Counted from the stretch's first letter, positions 9,218-17,964 are shown. The stretch is 64,000 bases of DNA from Gordonia tangerina (GCF_021556435.1 NZ_JAKGCU010000001.1:248001-312000); one strand, 5' to 3'. Made by a program: numbers and translations. The notes: generated by a model not told the origin, from the sequence alone.

Positions 9218-9790
9218 ATGACCGAACCGTCGGATATTCCACCGACCCCGCAAGTCCCTCAGCAGCCGCAGCCGCCGATCGTGGCGGGACCTGACGGCTC
9301 GGCCTCTATGGGAGCAACGAACCCGGTGCATGATGGCTCCGCGGGTTTCTCGCCTCATCCTCCGACAAACCAGGCCGGTGGAGCAGTTGCATCTGGTCTC
9401 GCTGTGAAGCGCCGCAACCCGTTCGCGGTGTGGATCGGTTTGCCGCTCATCACCCTCGGGATCTACTACTTCGTCTGGTACTACAAGATTCACAAGGAGA
9501 TGGCCGAGTTCGACCGCCGCCGTCAGATCCCTGTAGTCGGCCCGATGCTGGTACTTCTCTTGTTGGGGTGGACCGTCATCGGTCCGCTCATCAGCTACCA
9601 CAATGCCGGAGCGCGCATCCGCAACGCGCAACGTGCGGCAGGGCTCCCGGAGACCTGCTCGCCGCTGCTGTGCTGGCTGCTCGCATTTGTGTTCAGCACC
9701 AACCTGCTCTACATGCAGTTTGAACTCAACAAGGTCGCGGACCGCTACCCCGGCGCGGCACCGCACTCGCCGGTGCCCCTGTTCGTCTGA
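9218..9790 (+). CDS. DUF4234 membrane protein
   Basis: This 190-residue protein starts with a Pro/Gln-rich cytoplasmic tail (about 1-65). The DUF4234-type core follows: KRRNPFAVWIGLPLITLGIYYFVWYYKIHKEM (first membrane helix with the conserved aromatic run), a second helix PMLVLLLLGWTVIG and a third near CWLLAFVFSTNLLYM, ending ELNKVADRY. The family function is unknown. It stands alone between the GIY-YIG gene (divergent) and the decayed VapBC locus. Confidence 0.85.
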   Translation: MTEPSDIPPTPQVPQQPQPPIVAGPDGSASMGATNPVHDGSAGFSPHPPTNQAGGAVASGLAVKRRNPFAVWIGLPLITLGIYYFVWYYKIHKEMAEFDRRRQIPVVGPMLVLLLLGWTVIGPLISYHNAGARIRNAQRAAGLPETCSPLLCWLLAFVFSTNLLYMQFELNKVADRYPGAAPHSPVPLFV

Positions 9791-9819
9791 GTCGCAGCGC
9801 CGGCGTGGGTGAAGTCGGT

Positions 9820-9870
9820 TCAGCAATTCGCCCAGTCAACGTTGGCGCCAGCGTCGAGGAGCCACGCGAC
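9820..9870 (-). pseudogene. possible ankyrin-repeat fragment
   Basis: Sixteen codons read VAWLLDAGANVDWANC then stop, which looks like the second helix and turn of an ankyrin repeat. It directly follows the truncated vapC remnant. It is too short to be sure and may be chance. Confidence 0.2.
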
Positions 9871-9873
9871 GGG

Positions 9874-10171
9874 TCAGCGCACGTGGCATCCACCTTGTCG
9901 CATCACTGCATCCAGCATGCGAGGGCTGTCCGGATCCAGGTGGCTCGCGCGGTCGAATACTCGGGTGGTGACGGCTCTGAGGATAAGTGAATCTAGTACC
10001 GCGCGAGCTTGTTCGGCTCGGACATCTGCGGCACGACGGACAGTTCGAAGCAGCTCGGTGCGGGCGAGGTCAGAGGAGATCAGTACGGGATTCGCGTCGG
10101 TGATCCAGCGGTATAACGCCGGGGTCTCGACTTCCGCGATGATTCAGCGCCGAGGTGTCGACGTACCAGAC
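9874..10171 (-). pseudogene. vapC-type PIN-domain toxin, degraded
   Basis: The minus strand encodes VWYVDTSALN (typical PIN start with the first catalytic Asp) in one frame. The body, ETPALYRWITDANPVLISS then DLARTELLRTVRRAA, continues in another frame and ends DPDSPRMLDAVMRQGGCHVR-stop. A small deletion with frameshift near 10134-10145 joins the parts. No ATG, GTG or TTG precedes WYVDTS (the codon is GTC), and the C-terminal ~45 residues with later acidic catalytic residues are missing. It lies directly after the antitoxin gene, as in VapBC operons. Confidence 0.8.
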
Positions 10172-10446
10172 CTCCCGTCAGTACCGCTCGGTGTCAGCAT
10201 GGTGGCGAGTTCGCGTGACAGGTCCGGGCCTGGTTGTGGGAATTCGAGGTCGCGGATGTCACGCCGCGGCGGACGCGCTGCCCCGACGCGATCAGCCCTG
10301 CAAGGCGACGCGGGAATCGGTGTCAACTGCGCGACGGGCCAGCCTCGGTCGGTGATGATCACGGTCTCACCGGCAGCCGCGTTAGCGGCTACCGCTGACG
10401 CATCCTGCTTGAGTGCGCGAATACCAACCTCGGACATGTGCTGCAC
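10144..10446 (-). CDS. Phd/YefM-type antitoxin with frameshifted tail
   Basis: This protein has 97-100 residues (ATG at 10437 or GTG at 10446). EVGIRALKQDASAVAANAAAGETVIITDRGWPVAQLTP is the classic Phd/YefM/VapB DNA-binding half, and DLSRELATM is the usual toxin-binding tail. After ATM, losing one base (about 10196) switches the frame. The neighbouring frame still reads DTERY-stop, the normal end of the family. The intact N-terminus could still bind an operator, but the toxin partner is destroyed. Confidence 0.75.
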   Translation of the reverse strand: MQHMSEVGIRALKQDASAVAANAAAGETVIITDRGWPVAQLTPIPASPCRADRVGAARPPRRDIRDLEFPQPGPDLSRELATMLTPSGTDGRSGTSTPRR

Positions 10447-10619
10447 CGTAGCTCATCTGCTGTTGTCTCCGTGGTCACCGGAAGGAGCCCGGCACTGCGT
10501 GTAGTGACGGGCTCGCTGTAGATAGTGAGTCCGAGGTCGAGCTGGAGTTACCCGTCACCGTTGGAAGAGAGGTCGGGCACACCAAGCCGCGGGTCGGCAA
10601 CTATCGATGACGGCTACGG

Positions 10620-10853
10620 CTACCAGGGGCTGCCGGATGGGCAGACGTCCGGCAGCACGACTGCGTTTTGCGTCAGATAGGTCACCATCGCCCACACGAT
10701 CAGAACCGCGATGATCAAAGCGATGGCCAGGCTAGAACAACACACCAGACCGCGCCGAGACGCCGAAGCCAGTTCATGATCCACTCCCATACTCGATGTG
10801 TGCACGTCGGCGCCGTGCGTCTTCTCCTCAGCAAGCTCGCTCACGAAATCCAC
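10620..10853 (-). CDS. small single-pass membrane protein
   Basis: This protein has 77 residues from the GTG at 10853, which is preceded by GGAGAAAG; an upstream TTG at 10868 lacks a ribosome-binding site. A charged N-terminus (DFVSELAEEKTHG) is followed by one strong membrane helix (LAIALIIAVLIVWAMVTYL) and a short outside tail with Cys. The family is not recognised. The gap 10854-11127 upstream holds nothing else I can name. Confidence 0.45.
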   Translation of the reverse strand: MDFVSELAEEKTHGADVHTSSMGVDHELASASRRGLVCCSSLAIALIIAVLIVWAMVTYLTQNAVVLPDVCPSGSPW

Positions 10854-11127
10854 GATTGCTTTCTCCAACGATTCGAGGACACGGACGAATCATCTTGCCT
10901 TCATACCGAGTTCCGTCGGCATACGGCCGGTGTTCACCGTGCCCTGTGCGACGTTCGTGAGCCCGAGCGGACCGGCCCGAACTCAGCGCGTCGGCAGATG
11001 ATCGACGCTAGAGTCATCTTGTTCACATCGACGGACCTCGCCTCCGGGCAGTTGCACGCGCCGGGTCGTTCGCATTCGAGTGATGGTGAGCCACCTCGGC
11101 GGCTCGACGGGTAGCAAGGAGCATGAG

Positions 11128-12594
11128 TTGACAGGCGAGTCTGAATCGATGGCGGGCTACAACACGCCGATCCCCAGCAGCATCATGACGCCCGACACGG
11201 TGTCAACGCGTATCGGCGAACTCCAGTTCGCCGACGGGGTGCCCACTCCGGAGACGACGCAGACATTGTTCGATCATCTCGACTTCCTGCGCGGCGTGGA
11301 AGCGTTCCTCAACTGCATCCCCGCAGCCTCGCTGGAAGGGTTGCGCCGCGGGATGCTGCAACTCGGCATGGATGCGTGCCACAAGGGCGGCATCACCGAC
11401 CGGCTCCTCGATTCGAATCCGCTGTTTCTGACCGGCAACTCCGATACGGTGTATGCCTTCGCGATGCTCGACCTGGAGCGTGACGGCGCGACCGTTGTCG
11501 AGGTGCCGCCCGGATGCGGCCCGGGCACTGTGGATGACGCCTGGTTTCGGTTCGTGGTGGACATGGGGATGCCCGGACCTGATCGGGGCGCCGGCGGCAC
11601 CTATCTGATCGTCCCACCGGGTTACGACGGCGAGCGGCCGGATGGCTGGTTCGTCGCCGAATCCCCCAGCGCCGTGAATCTTCTGATCCTGCGCGGATTC
11701 TTGGTTGACGGTAAGGCCGATGCCGCGGTCACGATGTTCACCGAGGGCGTCAAGGTGTATCCGTTCTCAGAGCGCAATGATCCCCCCGCGATGGAGTGGA
11801 CGTCGGCGTCCGGTGAAGAGATGAACACAGTGCACGCCAACGATTTCACGTTCTATGAGGAAGTCGCGCACGTCATCGCCAAGGAGCCGATCGGCGTCAT
11901 CGACGCCGAGACCCGCGGCCTACTGGCCTCGATCGGCATCACGAAAGAGGCGCCGTTCGCCCCCGACGAGCGCATGCGCGAGATCCTCACCGACGCGGTC
12001 GCGGTCGGCAACGGAACGGCGCGCGCCTTGGGATTCCGGCCTCGCGAAGACGGGTTCCAGATCTACCCGGATCGGCGCTGGCTCAACCCGTTCCCCGGCG
12101 GCGACCACCAGTTTCTCCGCGACCAAGGAGCCGGCGGCCGATTCTTGGACGGGCGAACCACATTCTTCTACCTCGCCACCGTCAACACGCCGGCGATGGC
12201 GCTCAAGATGGTGGGGAAGGGGTCGCAGTACGCCTACGCGACCCTCGACGCGGACGGCGAACCGCTCGACGGCGCGAAGACCTACCGGATGCGTCTGCCG
12301 GCGGGCGCTCCCGCGGCCGACTTCTGGTCGGTGACGGTCTACGACCCACAGACCAGATCCGAATTGCAGACCGGTCAGCCGTTGCCGGGCCGCAGCAGCA
12401 AACGTGATGCGCTGGTCTACAACGACGACGGCTCCGTCGACATCGTCTTCGGCCCCGACGAGCCGGCCCAACTCGCGACGAACTGGGTCCAGACCGTTGC
12501 GGGCAAAGGCTGGTTCACGCTGCTTCGGCTCTACGGACCGCTGGAGGCCTGGTTCGACGGCACCTGGAAGCCGGGAGACATCGAGGCGGACTGA
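11128..12594 (+). CDS. DUF1254/DUF1214 domain protein
   Basis: This protein has 488 residues from the TTG at 11128, chosen because AAGGAG lies six bases upstream; an ATG at 11149 is also possible. The N-terminal DUF1254 domain has FLNCIPAAS and NSDTVYAFAMLDLERDGATVVEVPPG. The C-terminal DUF1214 domain has DGRTTFFYLATVNTPAM, KTYRMRLPAGAPAADFWSVTVYDPQTRS and GWFTLLRLYGPLEAWFDGTWKPGDIE, which is the family hallmark ending. There is no signal peptide. The biochemical function of the family is unknown; members cluster with lipid and xenobiotic metabolism in mycobacteria. It is monocistronic here. Confidence 0.9.
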   Translation: MTGESESMAGYNTPIPSSIMTPDTVSTRIGELQFADGVPTPETTQTLFDHLDFLRGVEAFLNCIPAASLEGLRRGMLQLGMDACHKGGITDRLLDSNPLFLTGNSDTVYAFAMLDLERDGATVVEVPPGCGPGTVDDAWFRFVVDMGMPGPDRGAGGTYLIVPPGYDGERPDGWFVAESPSAVNLLILRGFLVDGKADAAVTMFTEGVKVYPFSERNDPPAMEWTSASGEEMNTVHANDFTFYEEVAHVIAKEPIGVIDAETRGLLASIGITKEAPFAPDERMREILTDAVAVGNGTARALGFRPREDGFQIYPDRRWLNPFPGGDHQFLRDQGAGGRFLDGRTTFFYLATVNTPAMALKMVGKGSQYAYATLDADGEPLDGAKTYRMRLPAGAPAADFWSVTVYDPQTRSELQTGQPLPGRSSKRDALVYNDDGSVDIVFGPDEPAQLATNWVQTVAGKGWFTLLRLYGPLEAWFDGTWKPGDIEAD

Positions 12595-12601
12595 GCCGAA
12601 C

Positions 12602-12860
12602 TCACCGGCTGATCGCGCGCCGCGCAATGTCGATGGCCGTGGGACTCAGGTCGGCGATCGTCTCGAATGGAAGTTCGTCGTCCGGATCGGTGGTGGCGGC
12701 AAAGAACAACAGGAGCAGCGTGGCCTCGGTGGTGAACCGGTCCATGCTGTCGGGTAGTAGCGTGGCGGCCAGGTAGTCGGGGAGGTAGTCGGCCAGGGTG
12801 CGTCAGGATCGTCGGTGATGCTCTTGGCGGGCGCAGAGCGCTGAACTCTACTTCGGACAT
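12602..12860 (-). pseudogene. frameshifted remnant of a small gene
   Basis: Three short minus-strand stretches in three frames read like one protein: MSEVEFSALR, then AKSITDDPDA, then LADYLPDYLAATLLPDSMDR followed by FTTEATLLLLFFAATTDPDDE and ending ARRAISR-stop. Third-position GC is high in the last frame. Two frameshifts, or sequencing errors, would be needed to restore about 86 residues. The family is not recognised. Confidence 0.5.
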
Positions 12861-12883
12861 GAGCGATAGAGTTGTGCTCTGAT

Positions 12884-13726
12884 TCAGGCAGGTGGGGGAT
12901 CCGAGATCAGGCTACCGTGCCCAGCTGTCATCAAGGCTTTGTTCAACTTCAGGATCTGCTGTTTGGCCGAGTCCGCAGTCATGGCGACCCCGAGCTGCGT
13001 ATGAAAAAGTCGCGGTTCGAGCGCGAGCAGGGCGGCCACTGTCAACGCCGCCACGGCCGCGCGCCATCCTGCCGGGAACAAAGCGGCGGCGGCGACGATA
13101 AAGGCGATCTGCGAGGTCTGCACGACCGCATATGTGGTGACCAGAAGGCGGGTCGCGGGTCCGAGGCTTCGCTGGTGTTCTCGAGCGAGATGGAACGCGA
13201 TGGCTGCGCCGAAGAGCAATTGGCCACCGAAAACGTAGACACTCGCGAAGGCCATCGTGGTTGCAGTCAACACAACGAAATTCGCCGCAAGCACCGCACG
13301 AAGAACCCGCAACCAACGAGCGCTATGCATCACAAGGTACTTCGGGTCGAGAGTAATCGCGCGTTTGAAGACGTCCATCTGGCTGCCTTGGCCGTCGAGC
13401 CGAAGAAGCAGGTACACAGAGACCAGCGTCGAAACGGAGATGGGTAGAACCGCCGCGTACGGGTCGATCGAGAAGCGAACAGCCGCATAGCCGACGCCGG
13501 CCAATGTTGCCCACGTCGGTGTGTACGCCATGATGAGAAAGACCGCGACTGTAAGGCCCGACTCCTGTCTCTTGGACCGTCCGAGCGTGGCAGGCGATCT
13601 GCCGAGGATCGCTCGCTCGCTGTCACGGGACTGCCGTCGCGTACTGCCCGACGTGGCCTTCTCCTGGGCAACGACCGAGGGCCGCCTATCAGTGCCATCA
13701 TCCATGCTGAGTTTCCCCGACTCCAT
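12884..13726 (-). CDS. polytopic membrane protein of unknown function
   Basis: This protein has 280 residues, or 273 from the internal ATG at 13705, which has CGGGGAAA upstream. The first ~55 residues are polar and Arg/Ser-rich (cytoplasmic), followed by about six membrane helices in three pairs (LTVAVFLIMAYTPTWATLAGV, AAVLPISVSTLVSVYLLL, AVLAANFVVLTATTMAFASV and others). The helix pairs resemble DUF-type integral proteins without an enzyme signature. It is divergent from the cyclase/ThDP operon. Confidence 0.7.
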   Translation of the reverse strand: MESGKLSMDDGTDRRPSVVAQEKATSGSTRRQSRDSERAILGRSPATLGRSKRQESGLTVAVFLIMAYTPTWATLAGVGYAAVRFSIDPYAAVLPISVSTLVSVYLLLRLDGQGSQMDVFKRAITLDPKYLVMHSARWLRVLRAVLAANFVVLTATTMAFASVYVFGGQLLFGAAIAFHLAREHQRSLGPATRLLVTTYAVVQTSQIAFIVAAAALFPAGWRAAVAALTVAALLALEPRLFHTQLGVAMTADSAKQQILKLNKALMTAGHGSLISDPPPA

Positions 13727-13830
13727 GGCTGACTTCTAACAGACGGGTCCGACACGAAGCCTGCGCCCAACGATCGTCTTGTCGTTACACAATGGAGGAA
13801 GCACCGCCCCGGCACCGACGAGAGGACCTC

Positions 13831-14619
13831 ATGCCCGCCCCGACGATCTCGACCTTCCTGTCCGCCCTGTCCACCGGCGACCTCGAGGTCATCGACCTGA
13901 CGACCCCGCTCAGCGCCGAGACTCCGGCGCTGCGGCTGCCGGAGCCGTTCGTCAACCTGATCGACTTCAGCCTCGAGGAGGTCAGCGCCTACAACGAGCC
14001 CGGCCCGTTCTGGCGGCACAACAACATTCACACCGGTGAGCACATCGGCACCCACCTCGACGCACCGGTCCATTGGATCACCGGCCGCGACGGTGACGAC
14101 GTCTCCCAGATCCCCGTGCAGCGACTCATCGGGCCGGCCGCGGTCATCGACCTCACCGCCAAGGTCGCCGACAACCCCGACTACCTGCTCACCATCGCCG
14201 ACGTCGAGGAGTGGGAGACCACCTACGGCCAGCTCACCGCCGGCGCGTGGCTGCTGCTGCGCACCGGATGGGAGACGCGCGGCGGGTCGCAGGAGGAGTT
14301 CCTCAACGCCGACGACACCGGCTCACACACCCCGGGTGTCGCCGTGGACTGCGCCGAATGGCTGGCCACCCAGCGCGACATCACCGGCCTCGGCGTGGAA
14401 ACCGTCGGCGTGGACGCCGGTATGGCCGGCGGCTTCGACCCCGTCTTCCCCGTGCACTACTACTTCCTCGGCAACGACAAGTACGGCCTCACCTCGTTGC
14501 GAAACCTCGGCGCGCTGCCGGCCACCGGCGCGATGCTGGTGGTGAGTCCGCTGCCCATCGTCGGCGGCACCGGCAGCCCGTCGCGGGTGCTGGCTGTGGT
14601 GGACAAGGCGGGTGCGTGA
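13831..14619 (+). CDS. cyclase-family metal hydrolase (isatin hydrolase / kynurenine formamidase fold)
   Basis: This protein has 262 residues from the ATG at 13831, with GAGAGGA seven bases upstream. The hallmark metal-binding motif HIGTHLDAPVHW (about 81-92) is present, preceded by DLTTPLS and followed by GVAVDCAEWL, VGVDAGMAGG and HYYFLGNDKYGL. The family hydrolyses cyclic amides or formamides (isatin, N-formylkynurenine) with Mn or Zn. Its stop overlaps the GTG of the ThDP enzyme (GTGA), so the two are translationally coupled. This argues for consecutive steps such as isatin to isatinate and then decarboxylation; the substrate is inference. Confidence 0.88.
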   Translation: MPAPTISTFLSALSTGDLEVIDLTTPLSAETPALRLPEPFVNLIDFSLEEVSAYNEPGPFWRHNNIHTGEHIGTHLDAPVHWITGRDGDDVSQIPVQRLIGPAAVIDLTAKVADNPDYLLTIADVEEWETTYGQLTAGAWLLLRTGWETRGGSQEEFLNADDTGSHTPGVAVDCAEWLATQRDITGLGVETVGVDAGMAGGFDPVFPVHYYFLGNDKYGLTSLRNLGALPATGAMLVVSPLPIVGGTGSPSRVLAVVDKAGA

Positions 14620-16283
14620 GCACGTACGGACCCACCGTCGCCGACGTCGTCGGCCGCGTGCTGGCCGACCTCGGCGCCGGACACTGCTTCGGAGTGGTGG
14701 GCAGCGGCAACTTCGTGATGACCAACGCCCTGCGCGCCGGTGGGGTGCCGTTCACCGCAGCCCGCCACGAAGGCGGCGCGGCGACGATGGCCGACGCCTA
14801 CTCCCGCATGTCGTCGCGCGTGGGAATCGTGTCCCTGCACCAGGGATGCGGGCTCACCAACGCGATAACCGGCATCACCGAGGCCGCCAAGAGTCGTACC
14901 CCGATGATTGTGCTCACCGCCGACAGCCCTGCCGCCGCCCTGCGCTCCAACTTTCGCATCGACCAGGAAGCGTTGGTGCGCAGCGTCGGCGCGGTCAGCG
15001 AGCGGGTGTACTCGGCGGACTCGGTCGCCGCCGATGTGGTGCGCGCGTACCGGACTGCGGTCACGCAACGGCGGACCGTGGTGCTGAATGTGGCCATCGA
15101 CGTGGCGGCGTTGCCGGCGTCGGCGGACGGGCCGGTCTCGCCGAGGTTCGAGCAGCCGCGGGTGCGGCCGGATGTCGGCGCGGTTCGTGACCTGGTGGGT
15201 CTGCTCGCGGAGTCGCAGCGGCCGGTGTTCGTGGCCGGTCGGGGCGCGCGCACCGCAGGCCCGGTGATCGCGGCGCTGGCTGCGACCACCGGCGCGTTGG
15301 TGGCGACGTCGGCGGTGGCCAACGGACTGTTCGCCGGTGACCCGTTCGATCTCGGTATCTCCGGCGGCTTTTCGTCGCCGACGACCGCCGAGCTGATCTC
15401 CGACGCCGACCTCATCGTCGGCTGGGGATGCGCGCTGAATCAGTGGACGATGCGCCACGGCAAGCTGATCGGCGCCAACACTCGGGTAGTGCAGGTCGAC
15501 GACGACGTGGACGCGATCGGTGCGCACCGGCCGGTCGCGCTGGGCGTGGTCGGCGACTGCGGGCTGACCGCGGCCGACGTGCTCGACGAGATCCGACGTG
15601 TCGGCACTGCGCCGGCGCCGCGCTACCGGACCGATGACGTACGCTCCCGCATCACCGAATCATCACGCTGGCAGCATGTTCCGGTCGACGAAATCTCCAC
15701 CGACGACCGCATCGATCCGCGGGCGCTGACCAACGCGCTCGACGAGATCCTGCCCGCCGACCGGGTGCTGGCGATCGACTCCGGCAACTTCATGGGCTAC
15801 CCGTCCACGCACCTGTCGGTGCCCGATGAAAACGGCTTCTGCTTCACCCAGGCCTACCAGTCCATCGGCCTTGGCCTCTATACCGCGATCGGAGCCGCAC
15901 TCGCCCAACCGAATCGGCTACCCGTGCTCGGTACCGGCGACGGCGGCTTCCTGATGAGCATCTCCGAACTCGACACCGCGGTCCGCCTCGGTCTGCCGCT
16001 GGTGGTGATCGTCTACAACGATTCCGCCTACGGCGCCGAGGTGCATCACTTCACCGACGGCGACCAGGATACGGTCACCTTCCCGGACACCGACATCGCC
16101 TCGATCGCTCGCGGATTCGGAGCGGAGGGCGTAACGGTGCGGAGCGTCGACGATCTGGACGCGGTTCGGACCTGGGTGAACGGCTACCGGGAAGCGGGTA
16201 CGGCCCGGCCGCTCGTCATCGATGCGAAGATCGCCGACGACGGTGGGTCGTGGTGGTTGGCGGAAGCGTTTGCGGGGCACTGA
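14616..16283 (+). CDS. ThDP-dependent 2-oxoacid decarboxylase / carboligase-like enzyme
   Basis: This protein has 555 residues from the GTG overlapping the upstream stop. It shows the ThDP-binding signature GDGGF...YNDSAYG near 445-475 and the activating Glu in RHEGGAATMADAY. By eye the region aligns with benzoylformate decarboxylase: GVVGSGN corresponds to GNPGSNE (substrate-binding Ser) and SLHQGCGLTNA to NLHSAAGTGNA (active-site His). A central Rossmann-like domain spans about 175-330. It could also be an acetolactate synthase-like carboligase. Coupling to the cyclase suggests it acts on the 2-oxoacid that enzyme releases. Confidence 0.85.
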   Translation: MSTYGPTVADVVGRVLADLGAGHCFGVVGSGNFVMTNALRAGGVPFTAARHEGGAATMADAYSRMSSRVGIVSLHQGCGLTNAITGITEAAKSRTPMIVLTADSPAAALRSNFRIDQEALVRSVGAVSERVYSADSVAADVVRAYRTAVTQRRTVVLNVAIDVAALPASADGPVSPRFEQPRVRPDVGAVRDLVGLLAESQRPVFVAGRGARTAGPVIAALAATTGALVATSAVANGLFAGDPFDLGISGGFSSPTTAELISDADLIVGWGCALNQWTMRHGKLIGANTRVVQVDDDVDAIGAHRPVALGVVGDCGLTAADVLDEIRRVGTAPAPRYRTDDVRSRITESSRWQHVPVDEISTDDRIDPRALTNALDEILPADRVLAIDSGNFMGYPSTHLSVPDENGFCFTQAYQSIGLGLYTAIGAALAQPNRLPVLGTGDGGFLMSISELDTAVRLGLPLVVIVYNDSAYGAEVHHFTDGDQDTVTFPDTDIASIARGFGAEGVTVRSVDDLDAVRTWVNGYREAGTARPLVIDAKIADDGGSWWLAEAFAGH

Positions 16284-16306
16284 CCGAGGTGTCGACGCGG
16301 TCGGCG

Positions 16307-16609
16307 TTACCGATCTGCAAGGCGCTGATTCAATCCTGCCGACCACCCCGCGACAGCCCGTGCCGCCTCCTCGACCCGCCGGTCACGCTCGGCTTGCCGA
16401 TTCGCCCAGAACGTCGGCGACTGCCCGAGCAAGTCACCCAGCCGTCGCGACAGAGCCGGCGTGATGCGCTCGCGGCCCGCCATGACGTTGGCGAGCCGAT
16501 CCGCGGACACTCCGAGTCGGGCAGCGGCATCGTCGATCGTCAGCCCGGCATCGTGCACGACATCACGCAACTGCTCGCCCGGGGAAACGATCGCAGGGTA
16601 CTGGGACAC
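16307..16609 (-). CDS. HigA-like XRE-family antitoxin / regulator
   Basis: This 100-residue protein starts at GTG 16609, with TACTGT six bases before it, which fits a leaderless transcript. The core SPGEQLRDVVHDAGLTIDDAAARLGVSADRLANVMAGRERITPALSRRLGDLLGQSPTFWANRQAE is the HigA/VapI-type helix-turn-helix, including the SPTFW...Q motif. HigA partners normally have a HigB RNase toxin just upstream. Here the upstream DNA encodes an exported protein, so it looks orphaned. The C-terminal VEEAARAVAGWSAGLNQRL is extra. Confidence 0.8.
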   Translation of the reverse strand: MSQYPAIVSPGEQLRDVVHDAGLTIDDAAARLGVSADRLANVMAGRERITPALSRRLGDLLGQSPTFWANRQAERDRRVEEAARAVAGWSAGLNQRLADR

Positions 16610-16688
16610 GGCAGCACAGTAACTCTCGGAGCGCGCTGACCGCGAGTGGTTTTGTGCGACCCCGGGTTCGGGCCGCCGTGCACGGTTG

Positions 16689-17240
16689 TCAGCCAACCCC
16701 CGGCGGCAACTCTCCGAACCGGAACACCCGGTCGAACACCTGGAAGAACACCGATGACACCGGGCCGCCGGTGGGGTTGGCGTTGGCATCGGCGGGCCGC
16801 GGCCACCGGTAGGTGACGGTGACGCTGACCGGGGTGAATCCGGTGACACGCGTGTAGCCGGTCGGTCGGTTGGCGACGCCGAGGTATTTGCCGGGGCGGA
16901 ACAACAACACCGCCACCGGCGATGACGCCGTGCCGCCTGACGTGTCGAAGGTGGCCCACATGATCGGCGGGCAATTCGGGGTGCGATCCGTCGACCGCGC
17001 CATGGAACCGCTCCGGGCAACCCAGCGTAGGTCCCGACGGCCAAGCGGAGGCCCGATCTCGCGCAAACCCCGTGTGACTTCCGACGACGTCAGATCCAGA
17101 CACAATCCACGTCCGGCGGTCCCGGCTGCGGGAGTGCCGCCCGAAGGAGTCGCCGACGCCACCGGCGTGGCTACCGTGACGGTGAGTAGGGTCGCGGCCG
17201 CGACCAGCACGGCGACAATGATCGTTCGGCGTATCGACAT
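16689..17240 (-). CDS. LppP/LprE-family exported protein
   Basis: This protein has 183 residues from the ATG at 17240, with AGGAGA just upstream. An N-terminal Sec signal (about 1-30, ending PVASA) has no lipobox Cys, unlike LppP/LprE of M. tuberculosis. The mature part matches the family: CLDLTSSEVTRGLREIG, a conserved Cys-Pro (NCPPIMWATF), VAVLLFRPGKYLGVANR and VSVTVTYRWPRP. Its function is unknown; homologues are envelope proteins. It follows another exported protein by 32 bp and probably shares its mRNA. Confidence 0.75.
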   Translation of the reverse strand: MSIRRTIIVAVLVAAATLLTVTVATPVASATPSGGTPAAGTAGRGLCLDLTSSEVTRGLREIGPPLGRRDLRWVARSGSMARSTDRTPNCPPIMWATFDTSGGTASSPVAVLLFRPGKYLGVANRPTGYTRVTGFTPVSVTVTYRWPRPADANANPTGGPVSSVFFQVFDRVFRFGELPPGVG

Positions 17241-17272
17241 GGGCTCTCCTATAACGGCTCGGACGTGGGCGG

Positions 17273-17809
17273 TCACGGCACCTGCACGCGGACCGGCGGC
17301 AGCGGCAGGTATGGACGATGCGGCTGCAGGTTGAGTTCCACCACGCCGGAACCGGTTACCGGCGCAGCGTGCATGAGGCGGGTGATGGTCGACGGGATCA
17401 TCGTGCCCGCTACCCAGCCGTGCTCGGCTCCAGCTTCGCCGGTGGTGCGGTTGCGCCACTGGATGGTCACGCCCACCAGGCACGGTGCGGTGGTGCCCGA
17501 GATTCCGAAGAACCCGCCTGTCAACTGGATCGACGTGGCTTTGGCGCGGGTTGTGGAGGGTGCGGCCAGCAGGCTCATCACCCCGCCACACAGTGGGCCG
17601 TCGGCGACCGAATACAGCGGCCCCTGGATGACGGTACGGTTCTGCGGAGCGGCATCGGCAGCGACCGCTGCGGTCGCGAACACGATCACGCCTCCCGCCG
17701 CGATCACACATGCGCGCAGTGCGCGGCTTCGCCATCGACCCGCGCGGTGCGGTTCACGCGGCGCGGTCCGTGCGCTGCGTGTGGTGGCGTGGCGGGGTGA
17801 TCGCATCAC
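17273..17809 (-). CDS. exported protein of unknown function
   Basis: This 178-residue protein has a long Arg-rich n-region followed by a hydrophobic core (ALRACVIAAGGVIVFATAAVAADA), so a signal peptide or anchor is likely. Downstream starts would shorten the n-region. Two Cys (GPLCGG and APCLVG) may form a disulfide. No domain is recognised. It is the first gene of a probable two-gene unit with the LppP-like gene. Confidence 0.6.
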   Translation of the reverse strand: MMRSPRHATTRSARTAPREPHRAGRWRSRALRACVIAAGGVIVFATAAVAADAAPQNRTVIQGPLYSVADGPLCGGVMSLLAAPSTTRAKATSIQLTGGFFGISGTTAPCLVGVTIQWRNRTTGEAGAEHGWVAGTMIPSTITRLMHAAPVTGSGVVELNLQPHRPYLPLPPVRVQVP

Positions 17810-17964
17810 GAGTACTCCCGGGGGCGGGCGCGAATCAGCTGGACGGTGTGACGTGAGTCATATCGGCGATGTGTGATCAGGCGTTACCGCCCGGCCTCCG
17901 CCGACGGGGTGGCGTAGCCGAACCGCCTGGCAGAATCATCCCCACCCGACGAAGGAGTCCGACC

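Noticed and set aside
9809..10504. 231-residue plus-strand frame over the VapBC region
   Set aside because: Low-complexity Ser/Arg/Thr product antisense to recognisable antitoxin and PIN sequence.
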